A DNA stretch of 64,000 nt from the NCBI RefSeq assembly GCF_003731765.1, contig NZ_MOAL01000004.1, positions 2,588,643 to 2,652,642 on the forward strand, in the 5' to 3' direction. The number at the start of each line of letters is the position of its first letter. Positions within the stretch are counted from its first letter, which is position 1. The notes under the pieces are model-generated. The model had not been told where the DNA came from, ran no database searches, and saw only the letters and a program-made list of their open reading frames with translations. Shown in pieces: positions 1 through 7,002 of this stretch. Both the position numbers and the translations under genes were made by a program. This DNA comes from Pseudomonas chlororaphis (GTDB lineage Bacteria; Pseudomonadota; Gammaproteobacteria; Pseudomonadales; Pseudomonadaceae).

Positions 1-163
1 ACTCGTCAATCAGCGCATAGCCTTCAACCACATTGCTCAGCACTTCATCAGTCAAGGGATCTCGCGGCTCGGTAAAGTCCCGGCTGAGGGCGGCAAAGCG
101 CCTCTGCACTTCACGCAGTGCACGTTCAATCGCTGGCAGATCAAGACGACGCGTTGCAGACAT
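1..163 (-). CDS. 5' fragment of an uncharacterised gene, cut by the window edge
   Basis: An open frame reads leftwards from an ATG at 163 and leaves the window after about 54 codons. The visible N-terminus (MSATRRLDLPAIERALREV...) is charged and mostly helical, with no signal peptide. A second in-frame ATG lies 6 bases upstream (169), but the ribosome-binding sequence AGGAA sits five bases before the 163 ATG, so 163 is preferred. The gene follows pstB on the same strand, about 100 bp downstream and after a strong hairpin. It does not look like PhoU, which often follows pstB. I do not recognise the family. Confidence 0.55.
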   Translation of the reverse strand, partial: MSATRRLDLPAIERALREVQRRFAALSRDFTEPRDPLTDEVLSNVVEGYALIDE

Positions 164-200
164 TGGCATTCCTGGGAAACGGCAGATAAGAAGGTAAATA

Positions 201-244
201 GCCGGATGCCCGCCCAAGCCCAAGGGCCTCTGGGGGCATCCGGC
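201..244 (-). terminator. Hairpin downstream of pstB
   Basis: GCCGGATGCCC at 201-211 pairs perfectly with GGGCATCCGGC at 234-244, an 11-bp stem. There is only a weak T stretch on the minus-strand side. It lies 20 bp after the pstB stop and before the next gene on that strand, so it could be a partial terminator or an mRNA-stabilising hairpin. Confidence 0.5.
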
Positions 245-263
245 CTTGACCGGAGGTTGTGGC

Positions 264-1082
264 TTAGCTGAACTTGCCGCTGATGTAGTCCTCGGTCATT
301 TGTTCCCGCGGGTTGTCAAAAATCTGGGTCGTCGGGCCCATCTCCACCAGGTAGCCGGTGCGCGTGCCCTGGGAAATATCCACCGAGAAAAACGCCGTGG
401 TGTCGGCCACGCGTATGGCCTGCTGCATGTTGTGGGTCACCAGGGCGATGGTGTAGTCCTTCTTCAACTCGACCATCAACTCCTCGACCCGGCGCGTGGC
501 GATCGGATCGAGCGCCGAGCAGGGCTCATCCAGCAACAGCACTTCCGGCTCGGTGGCGATGGCGCGGGCGATACACAAGCGTTGCTGCTGACCACCGGAC
601 AGGGACAGGCCGCTGACCTTGAGCTTGTCCTTGACCTCATCCCAAAGGGCCGCGCCCTGCAAGGCGTGCTTGACCCGATCACCCAGGTCGCCCTTGTAGC
701 GGTTGAGGCGCAGGCCGAAGGCGACGTTGTCGAAAATGCTCATCGAGAACGGGTTCGGTTGCTGGAAGACCATGCCGATGTAACGGCGCACGACCACCGG
801 GTCAACGCCCTTGCCGTAGACGTCCTGCCCGAGGAAGTGCACGTGGCCTTCAAAACGGAAACCTTTGACCAGGTCGTTCATGCGGTTGAGGCTACGCAGC
901 ACGGTACTTTTGCCGCAGCCGGAAGGACCGATAAAACCGGTGATCTTGTTTTTTTCGATCGGCACATGGCTGTCACGGACCGCCATGAAGTTGCCGTAAA
1001 AAATCTTGTCCAGCTTACAGTCCATGACCACAGGTGCCTGGGTGACTGACGGAGCGGCGAGTTGTGCAGTGGATACGTTCAA
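264..1082 (-). CDS. pstB: Phosphate ABC transporter ATP-binding protein PstB
   Basis: This is the cytoplasmic ATPase of the high-affinity phosphate importer PstSCAB. The 272-residue protein has a Walker A GPSGCGKST (52-60), the ABC signature LSGGQQQR (161-168), a Walker B ending LLLDEP (about 182-187) and a switch VTHN. The length fits PstB, which usually has 250-280 residues; the first 20 residues are a non-conserved extension. It lies 19 bp behind pstA and is co-transcribed with pstSCA. Family assignment is secure. No phoU-like gene is visible immediately downstream, so this may be a secondary Pst operon. Confidence 0.95.
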   Translation of the reverse strand: MNVSTAQLAAPSVTQAPVVMDCKLDKIFYGNFMAVRDSHVPIEKNKITGFIGPSGCGKSTVLRSLNRMNDLVKGFRFEGHVHFLGQDVYGKGVDPVVVRRYIGMVFQQPNPFSMSIFDNVAFGLRLNRYKGDLGDRVKHALQGAALWDEVKDKLKVSGLSLSGGQQQRLCIARAIATEPEVLLLDEPCSALDPIATRRVEELMVELKKDYTIALVTHNMQQAIRVADTTAFFSVDISQGTRTGYLVEMGPTTQIFDNPREQMTEDYISGKFS

Positions 1083-1101
1083 AATTCAGGTGCTCCCGAT
1101 C

Positions 1102-2016
1102 TCAATACTTGGGCTTGCCGAAAATACGGCTGACAACATTCACGACCAGCACAATCATCACCAGCACCAACGAGGCCGCCCATGCGAGCTCGAGCTGGTT
1201 GTCGAAAGGCATGCCGGAGAAGTTGTAAATCAGCACCGCCAGCGAGGCCGTGGGATTCATGACGGCCAGGCCGCCGTCGTGGTAGATCCAGTAGTTGCTG
1301 AACAACGCGGTAAACAACAAGGGCGCGGTTTCGCCTGCGGCGCGTGCCACGGCCAGCATGACGCCCGTCAGGATCGCCGGCAGGCCGGTGGGCAAGACGA
1401 TTTTCCAGATAACCTGGGAGCGGGTGCAGCCCATGCCGTAGGCGGCGTCCTTCATGATTTTGGGCACCATGCGCATCGACTCTTCCGCCGTGAGCACGAC
1501 GATCGGCAGCATCAGCACCGCCAGGGCCACGCCACCCGCAGGTGCCGAGTAGGTACCGGTGGTCATCACCACCAGGGCATAGGCAAAAACCCCGGCCAGA
1601 ATCGACGGCAGCCCCGTGAGCATCTTGGCGGCAAAGCGTGCGGCATTGGCCAGTTTGCTGTCGGGCCCCAGCTCAGCCAGGAAGATGGCCGCCATGATGC
1701 CGACCGGAACCGCGATGGCCGCCGCGATACCGACCATGACAAAGGTGCCGGCCATCGCGTTGCCGAAGCCGCCGCCGGTTTCGAAACCGGTGGGTGGCAG
1801 CTCGGTGAACACTTCAAGGCTCAGGCGAGCGCCACCGCGCATGATCAGCATGTAGAGCACGGAAATCAGCGGCACGCTGGCCAGCAGCGCCCCACCCCAG
1901 ACCAGGGTGGTCAACACCAGGCTGCGTAGGGCGCGGCCTTCGAACTTGCGCTGCAGGCTCGGCATCGCGCCGGCCGGCGACGTCAGGTCTGTTGCAACAG
2001 TGAGGTCAGTCATCAC
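1102..2016 (-). CDS. pstA: Phosphate ABC transporter permease PstA
   Basis: Inner-membrane permease that pairs with PstC to form the phosphate channel. It is 304 residues long with about six hydrophobic segments. The cytoplasmic coupling motif is seen in the stretch beginning AAYGMGCTRSQVIW, and the C-terminal half carries the usual AGETAPLLFTA sequence. The start overlaps the pstC stop by 4 bp, indicating translational coupling. The large periplasmic loop is short compared with some Pseudomonas PstA proteins of more than 500 residues, so this is the short, E. coli-like form. Confidence 0.93.
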   Translation of the reverse strand: MMTDLTVATDLTSPAGAMPSLQRKFEGRALRSLVLTTLVWGGALLASVPLISVLYMLIMRGGARLSLEVFTELPPTGFETGGGFGNAMAGTFVMVGIAAAIAVPVGIMAAIFLAELGPDSKLANAARFAAKMLTGLPSILAGVFAYALVVMTTGTYSAPAGGVALAVLMLPIVVLTAEESMRMVPKIMKDAAYGMGCTRSQVIWKIVLPTGLPAILTGVMLAVARAAGETAPLLFTALFSNYWIYHDGGLAVMNPTASLAVLIYNFSGMPFDNQLELAWAASLVLVMIVLVVNVVSRIFGKPKY

Positions 2017-2978
2017 TTATTACCCCGTTGGGCATACATCATGATCATGGAGCCGAAGATGTTGACGATCAGCGTGATCAACATCAGCACCAGGGCGGCG
2101 TACATCAAGACCTCGATCTCGTTCGGCCCGGCTTCGGGGAAGTTCAGCGCCAGCAGGGCCGCCAGCGTATTGGCCGGTGCAAACAGAGACAGGGAGATGT
2201 TGTTCGCGTTGCCCACCAGCATGGCCAACGCCATGGTTTCACCCAGCGCACGGCCCAGGCCCAGGACCAGGGAACCGAAGATGCCGGTGGCGGCGGATGG
2301 CACCATCACCTTGAGAATCGCTTCCCAGTGGGTGGTGCCCATGCCATAGGCGGCCTGTTTGGTTTTCATCGGCACGCCGGTGAGGGCGTCCTGGGACACA
2401 GCGGCAATGGTCGGCAGAATCATGATCGCCAGTACCAGCGCCGCCGGCAGCAAGCCCGGCCCGCTCAAGGACGTGCTGAAAAAAGGTATCCAGCCCAGCT
2501 CAGTGTTCAACCAGGCGGTCAGTGGCCGAATCGCCGGGATCACCACATAGATCCCCCACAGGCCGTAGACCACGCTGGGGATGGCGGCGAGCAATTCGAC
2601 GATGGTGCGAAAAACGGCGGCAAGCTTGGCGGGCAGAAAATCCTGAGTCAGGAAAATCGCCATGCTGACGCCAAAAAAGCCCGCGATCACCAGGGCGATC
2701 AAGGCGCTGTAGAGCGTGCCCCAAATGGCCGGCAGAATGCCGTACTTGCCCTGATTCACGTCCCAGACGGTGCCGAAGATGACGTCCAGGCCATGCTTTT
2801 CCATGCCAGGCAGCGCCTTGCGCCCCACCTCGAAGACCAGCGCGAAGACCAGCGCCAGAACGAGCACCACGCCGATGCGAGAGAGCGCACGGAAGGTGCG
2901 ATCCACCATGAAGTCTTTCGCAGACGGCGGTTGGCAGGCAGAGTCCGGGTTAACCGGTACGACGAAAGGTTTGTTCAT
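2013..2978 (-). CDS. pstC: Phosphate ABC transporter permease PstC
   Basis: Second membrane subunit of the phosphate importer, 321 residues. It has a long first transmembrane helix (about 34-51), a coupling motif around AAYGMGTTHWEAILKV and the conserved LGRALGETMALAML segment near the C-terminus. It follows pstS by 74 bp and overlaps pstA by 4 bp. Sequence and gene order leave little doubt about the assignment. Confidence 0.94.
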   Translation of the reverse strand: MNKPFVVPVNPDSACQPPSAKDFMVDRTFRALSRIGVVLVLALVFALVFEVGRKALPGMEKHGLDVIFGTVWDVNQGKYGILPAIWGTLYSALIALVIAGFFGVSMAIFLTQDFLPAKLAAVFRTIVELLAAIPSVVYGLWGIYVVIPAIRPLTAWLNTELGWIPFFSTSLSGPGLLPAALVLAIMILPTIAAVSQDALTGVPMKTKQAAYGMGTTHWEAILKVMVPSAATGIFGSLVLGLGRALGETMALAMLVGNANNISLSLFAPANTLAALLALNFPEAGPNEIEVLMYAALVLMLITLIVNIFGSMIMMYAQRGNK

Positions 2979-3052
2979 TGGCTAGTTCCGGGACAAGGGG
3001 GAAACTCTCCCGGCAGGCCTGACAGCCGCCGCCGAGAGAGGCCTCACGAGCG

Positions 3053-4084
3053 TTACTGGATGTTGGCGGACGCTTTGCGAACCTGGTCGATGACCGATTG
3101 CGGCAGGGGGATATAGCCCATCGAGTCGGCGATTTTCTGCCCCTCGGTCAGGCTGTACTCGACCATTTCACGCATGGCCTTGGCTTTGGCCGGGTTCTCG
3201 TTCTGCTTGCGGAAGATCATCCAGGTGTAGGACGTGATCGGGTAGGACTTGGCACCGTCCGGGTCCGGCAGCCAGGCCACCAGGCTTTCCGGCATCTTCA
3301 CTGCGGCCAGGGCCTCGGCACCGCTTTCAGCGTTCGGCACTACGTACTGGCCGGCCTTGTTCTGCAACTGGGCGAAGTCAACCTTGGCCAGCTTGGCGAA
3401 GCCGTATTCGATGTAGCCAATCGCGCCCGGAGTCTGGCGGACGGTGGCGGTCACGCCATCGTTCTTCGGCGATTTGATGAATTTGTCGCTGGCCGGCCAG
3501 TTGACGGTGTTGCCTTCACCCAGCGCTTGTTTGAAGTCTGGATTGATGGCCGCCAAGTGTTTGGTGAATACCGCGGTGGTGCCGCTGGAATCAGCACGCA
3601 CGACAACGGTGATCGGCGTGTCGGACAGTTTCAGGTCCGGGTTGGCCGCAACGATCTGGGGGTCGTTCCAGCGCGTGATCTTGCCCAGGAAGATGTTGGA
3701 ATAGACGTCGCGTGGCAGCTTGAGGCCCTTGGGGTTGCCCGGCAGGTTATAGGCCAGCACGATTTCACCGGCGGTCATTGGCAGCAACTGCACGCCTTCG
3801 GCGACCTTGGCGATGTCTTCGTCTTTCATTGCCGAGTCACTGGCGGCGAAGTCGACGGTTTTATTCAGGAAGTCCTGTACACCCGCGCCACTGCCCTTGG
3901 ATTGGTAATCCACAGTGACACCTTCGGTTTTCTTGCTGAAATCCTTGAACCAGGTGAGGTAGATCGGGGCCGGGAAGCTGGCACCGGAACCAGTCAGGCG
4001 TACGCTCTCAGCGGCAAAGGCCCCCGAGGTGGCACAAAGAGAAACCGTGATAGCGAGCGCAACAGACTTCATCAAACATTTCAT
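3053..4084 (-). CDS. pstS: Periplasmic phosphate-binding protein PstS
   Basis: Captures phosphate in the periplasm and delivers it to PstCAB. The 343-residue precursor begins with a Sec signal peptide (about 1-24, cleavage after the GAFA stretch) followed by the PstS-type sequence LTGSGASFPAPIYLTWF. Phosphate-contact segments SGA, KGSGAG, SDSA and the RADSSGTT stretch are all visible. It is the first gene of pstSCAB. A strong AAGGAG lies ahead of the ATG, and a candidate Pho box lies about 50 bp upstream. Expression is expected to rise under phosphate limitation through PhoB. Confidence 0.95.
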   Translation of the reverse strand: MKCLMKSVALAITVSLCATSGAFAAESVRLTGSGASFPAPIYLTWFKDFSKKTEGVTVDYQSKGSGAGVQDFLNKTVDFAASDSAMKDEDIAKVAEGVQLLPMTAGEIVLAYNLPGNPKGLKLPRDVYSNIFLGKITRWNDPQIVAANPDLKLSDTPITVVVRADSSGTTAVFTKHLAAINPDFKQALGEGNTVNWPASDKFIKSPKNDGVTATVRQTPGAIGYIEYGFAKLAKVDFAQLQNKAGQYVVPNAESGAEALAAVKMPESLVAWLPDPDGAKSYPITSYTWMIFRKQNENPAKAKAMREMVEYSLTEGQKIADSMGYIPLPQSVIDQVRKASANIQ

Positions 4085-4132
4085 TAAAAGAACTCCTTGT
4101 GGTGACGGGCTCCCGAACTCTGCCGCAGCTTT

Positions 4133-4150
4133 GTTACGATTTTATGAATG
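4133..4150 (-). promoter_or_regulatory. Candidate Pho box for pstSCAB
   Basis: On the minus strand the sequence CATTCAT-AAAA-TCGTAAC has the 7-4-7 layout of a PhoB box (consensus CTGTCAT-N4-CTGTCAC). The A-rich spacer is typical; the repeats match 5/7 and 4/7. It ends 48 bp ahead of the pstS start. Individually weak, but supported by the gene and by the mirrored site at 4205. Confidence 0.45.
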
Positions 4151-4204
4151 TGGAATGGCAAACCGCGCTTTCGCCCCCCCTTCCCCCCGCAGAAACGCCC
4201 CTTG

Positions 4205-4222
4205 ATGTCATCGCCTCGTCAC
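4205..4222 (+). promoter_or_regulatory. Candidate Pho box for ppk2
   Basis: ATGTCAT-CGCC-TCGTCAC follows the PhoB 7-4-7 direct-repeat layout, with 6/7 and 5/7 matches. It ends 47 bp ahead of the ATG at 4270. It also argues that the longer open frame starting at 4099 is not the real gene start. Confidence 0.5.
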
Positions 4223-4269
4223 AAATTGCGACTAACACTCTGCCCTCCTCCACCACGCGAGCGGGTCCC

Positions 4270-5187
4270 ATGTACTCGACAGAAGACGCCTTGATACAGC
4301 GCATACACCGTGAGCTGCTTGATCACAGTGACGAAGAGCTGGAACTGGAATTATCCGAAGACGGGCATGACCTGAATGCGCTGTTTGATGAGCACGTCGA
4401 GGACGGTAGCGAGAAGAACGCGCGCCGGATTTACTTCAGCGAACTGTTCCGCCTGCAAGGCGAATTGGTGAAGCTGCAAAGCTGGGTGGTCAAGACCGGA
4501 CATAAAGTCGTGATCCTGTTCGAAGGCCGTGATGCCGCCGGCAAGGGCGGCGTCATCAAGCGCATTACCCAACGCCTCAACCCTCGGGTCTGCCGGGTTG
4601 CCGCCCTGCCAGCCCCCAATGACCGCGAACGCACCCAATGGTATTTCCAGCGCTACGTCTCGCATTTGCCGGCCGCGGGTGAAATCGTGCTGTTCGACCG
4701 CAGTTGGTACAACCGCGCCGGCGTCGAACAAGTCATGGGCTTTTGCAACGACGACCAGTACGAAGAGTTCTTCCGCACGGTGCCGGAGTTCGAACGCATG
4801 CTCGCCCGCTCCGGCATCCAACTCATCAAGTACTGGTTCTCCATCTCCGACCAGGAACAGCACCTGCGCTTTCTCAGTCGCATTCACGACCCGCTCAAGC
4901 AGTGGAAACTCAGCCCCATGGACCTGGAGTCCCGTCGGCGCTGGGAGGCCTACACCAAGGCCAAGGAAATCATGCTGGAACGCACCCACATCGCCGAAGC
5001 GCCCTGGTGGGTGGTGCAAGCCGATGACAAGAAGAAAGCCCGGCTCAACTGCATCCATCACCTTCTCGGGCAGATGCCCTATGAAGAAGTGGAACTACCG
5101 GTGATCGAGCTGCCGCAGCGTGTGCGCCAGGAAGATTACTCCCGCAGCCCGACGCCGCCGGAACTGATCGTGCCTCAGGTTTATTGA
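4270..5187 (+). CDS. ppk2: Polyphosphate kinase 2 (polyphosphate:nucleotide phosphotransferase)
   Basis: Transfers phosphate between polyphosphate and nucleoside di- or monophosphates in the cytoplasm. From the ATG at 4270 it has 305 residues, usual for a one-domain PPK2. It shows the Walker A GRDAAGKGG (86-94), the lid region around the ERTQWYFQRYV stretch (120-130), and the Walker B with DRSWYNR (143-149). The open frame extends upstream to 4099, but that extension covers the candidate Pho box and encodes low-complexity sequence, so 4270 is chosen. Being divergent from pstSCAB, it probably belongs to the same phosphate-starvation response. Confidence 0.93.
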   Translation: MYSTEDALIQRIHRELLDHSDEELELELSEDGHDLNALFDEHVEDGSEKNARRIYFSELFRLQGELVKLQSWVVKTGHKVVILFEGRDAAGKGGVIKRITQRLNPRVCRVAALPAPNDRERTQWYFQRYVSHLPAAGEIVLFDRSWYNRAGVEQVMGFCNDDQYEEFFRTVPEFERMLARSGIQLIKYWFSISDQEQHLRFLSRIHDPLKQWKLSPMDLESRRRWEAYTKAKEIMLERTHIAEAPWWVVQADDKKKARLNCIHHLLGQMPYEEVELPVIELPQRVRQEDYSRSPTPPELIVPQVY

Positions 5188-5200
5188 GCGAGGCCGAACT

Positions 5201-5325
5201 GGGGGCTGGGGTGCCCCCATGGTCCAGTGGCAAGAGGTGAACCCGTTGCAATGCGGGCGGGAGTGCAAAGCACTCTGCTGGGCAAATCGCAGGCGAAAAA
5301 GAGCCACTCGATTGAGTGGCTTTTT
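5201..5325 (+). terminator. Structured 3' region of ppk2 ending in a bidirectional terminator
   Basis: Directly after the ppk2 stop there are three hairpins: GGGGGC/GCCCCC (5201-5218), CCCG/CGGG (5242-5257) and GAGTGC-AAA-GCACTC (5261-5275). They are followed by a textbook terminator, AGCCACTC/GAGTGGCT with A- and T-runs, at 5296-5325. The terminator is symmetric and could serve ppk2 and anything arriving from the right. The upstream hairpins are more structure than a terminator needs; a 3'-UTR-derived small RNA is possible. Confidence 0.7.
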
Positions 5326-5333
5326 CTGTATGT

Positions 5334-5402
5334 CTGGTGCGGAAAACGAGGCTCACGCCTGGCGCGGCGCGGCGTTGAAATCCAAGGGATTTCTTTTATG
5401 TC
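5334..5402 (-). repeat. Decayed copy of a tRNA 3' end plus island flank (att-like remnant)
   Basis: The sequence from 'tctggtgcggaaaacgagg' onwards aligns base for base with 28278-28346, which carries an exact copy of the 3' end of the tRNA-Gly gene at 30012. I estimate about three quarters identity over 70 bases, including the shared island-side block 'ttgaaatc.aaggg.ttt'. It directly follows a terminator, as the true tRNA-Gly 3' end does. Read as an old integration-site remnant; the alignment was done by eye. Confidence 0.4.
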
Positions 5403-5427
5403 TGATTTCTTTTATGTCTATTGTTAA

Positions 5428-6789
5428 TCACGAACTCAATACGCCATCGCTCTGGGTTGCAACCTCAGGTTCTTTGATAAAAACCGTGTACTTACCGCCT
5501 TCCATCGCTTCGAAAGCGATCAGTTTTTCCACCAGCGCCGTACTCAAGACCTTGCCCGCATTCAGCAGCAGCATGCCGTTATCGGCATTCAGGTTGCGAG
5601 CCAGGACCATCCCGGCAACCAGTTCCCGGGTGCCCAGGTCCTTGACGGTCGGATCGGCCAAGGTCACGTCACTGAGGAACGTCGCGCAAACGTTGATGAA
5701 GTCTTCCACCAAACCTGGGTCGTACAATTTGCCGGCGTATTTGCGGATGAACAGCAGCGCTTCGTCGCTGTTCATTTGCCGCTCCAGGATCAACCCGCGC
5801 TGCAACTCAATAAAGTCCACAGCCAACTTCAGCCAGCGCGCGCCCAAAGGAATGGCCGTGCCCTTGAGGTGATCGGGAAAGCCGCTACCGTCCCAACGCT
5901 CCTGGTGATGCAGGATGATGCGTGCCGCATCTTTCATCGGCTCCAGGGTCATCAACAGCGACTCGCTTTGTTTCGGATAGGCCCGGTACAGCTCTCGTTC
6001 GGTGTGATACAGCTGATCGGCCGGGGCCGTCATCATGCTGTCGGTCCAGCTCAACTTGCCGATGTTGTAAAGCGCAGCGGCCATGGTCATGTCCCGGCTT
6101 TCGGCTTCATCAAGGCCATGACTGACGCAGTAGACGCGAATCAATTCGATGATCTGGCGGTTGGTCTGCTTGGCCTTGGGCAGGCGCAGGTTGGCCAGAA
6201 GTGAAAAGACCTCGGTTCCGGTCACATAGCTGCGCTTGAGCTCTTCATAGGCCAGATCGAGCATATCGGCGGTCTGTTGCAATTCGGCGGTGCGCGCCGC
6301 CACGTGTTTTTCCAGGGTCAGATTGAGGCTGCGCAGTTGTTCGTTCTGCTGCCGGGTCAACGCTTCCAGACGCTGGCGTTCGCTTTCGGAGTGCTGATAA
6401 ACCAGGGCCTGGCGCAAGGTCACCAACATATCCTCGTCGTTCCATGGCTTGCTGATGTAGCGATGGATCTGCCCTTCGTTGATGGCCTTGGCGATCATCG
6501 TCATGTCGGCGTACCCAGTGAGCAGGATACGCAGCGTTGAGGGGTATAGCCGATGAATATGGGCCAGTAGCGTCGCACCGTCCATGCTCGGCATACGGGC
6601 ATCGCTCATGACCACATCCACCGGCTGCTGCTCAAGGATTTCCAGGGCCCTGGCGCCGCTATCCGCCAGCAAGATCTCGTAGGGCTGGCTCCGCAGCAAG
6701 CGGCGCAGGCTGTTGAGAATCGACTCCTCGTCGTCGACCAACAGGATCGTCGGCCTGTTCTGAGTCACATTATTTTCAGGCTCTTCCAT
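5428..6789 (-). CDS. Response regulator with degenerate HD-GYP-type output domain
   Basis: A 453-residue protein with an N-terminal receiver domain (about 13-130; phospho-acceptor D63 in MSDARMP, Lys in ISKPW), a coiled coil (about 135-185) and an HD-type domain (about 190-400). The C-terminal part keeps the HH and DGSG core of HD-GYP proteins (294-302), but GYP is GFP (303-305) and the metal-binding HD of 'HDIGK' is YN (241-242). It may therefore bind rather than hydrolyse c-di-GMP. It faces away from the plus-strand c-di-GMP operon starting 200 bp away, which suggests a shared circuit. Confidence 0.85.
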   Translation of the reverse strand: MEEPENNVTQNRPTILLVDDEESILNSLRRLLRSQPYEILLADSGARALEILEQQPVDVVMSDARMPSMDGATLLAHIHRLYPSTLRILLTGYADMTMIAKAINEGQIHRYISKPWNDEDMLVTLRQALVYQHSESERQRLEALTRQQNEQLRSLNLTLEKHVAARTAELQQTADMLDLAYEELKRSYVTGTEVFSLLANLRLPKAKQTNRQIIELIRVYCVSHGLDEAESRDMTMAAALYNIGKLSWTDSMMTAPADQLYHTERELYRAYPKQSESLLMTLEPMKDAARIILHHQERWDGSGFPDHLKGTAIPLGARWLKLAVDFIELQRGLILERQMNSDEALLFIRKYAGKLYDPGLVEDFINVCATFLSDVTLADPTVKDLGTRELVAGMVLARNLNADNGMLLLNAGKVLSTALVEKLIAFEAMEGGKYTVFIKEPEVATQSDGVLSS

Positions 6790-7002
6790 GCTTCGCCCCT
6801 TCCGTTTGACGCCAACCCGGCCCGTCTTGCGCAGGAGCTTAGATGAGTTGCGCGAGCAGCGTCTGTATTTGATAGCGGGCGTTAGCGATTAACGGGAAGC
6901 CGGACTATGCTCACGCCCTGGATGGAACCACCCTCCGGCGTTCAGGAAAGGAAGCCCGATGAACCTATACCCAAGGTCACTGTGTCGGGCAGGAGCCCGG
7001 CA

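Noticed and set aside
246..1049. Long plus-strand open frames opposite pstB, pstA, pstC and pstS
   Set aside because: They are antisense frames kept open by high-GC codon bias: their translations are rich in His, Gln and Arg without domain logic, and the opposite strand encodes unmistakable Pst proteins.
4099..4269. Upstream extension of ppk2 to 4099
   Set aside because: It would place the Pho box inside the coding region, and the added 57 residues are low-complexity and not typical of PPK2.
5201..5290. Possible tRNA after ppk2 (a GCA triplet in an anticodon-like loop)
   Set aside because: Acceptor, D and T arms cannot be paired in the right order, and there is no TTCGA-like T loop. Treated as hairpins only.
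5219..5872. Plus-strand 217-residue frame crossing the ppk2 terminator
   Set aside because: It runs through a strong terminator and antisense to the HD-GYP-like gene, with no recognisable content.
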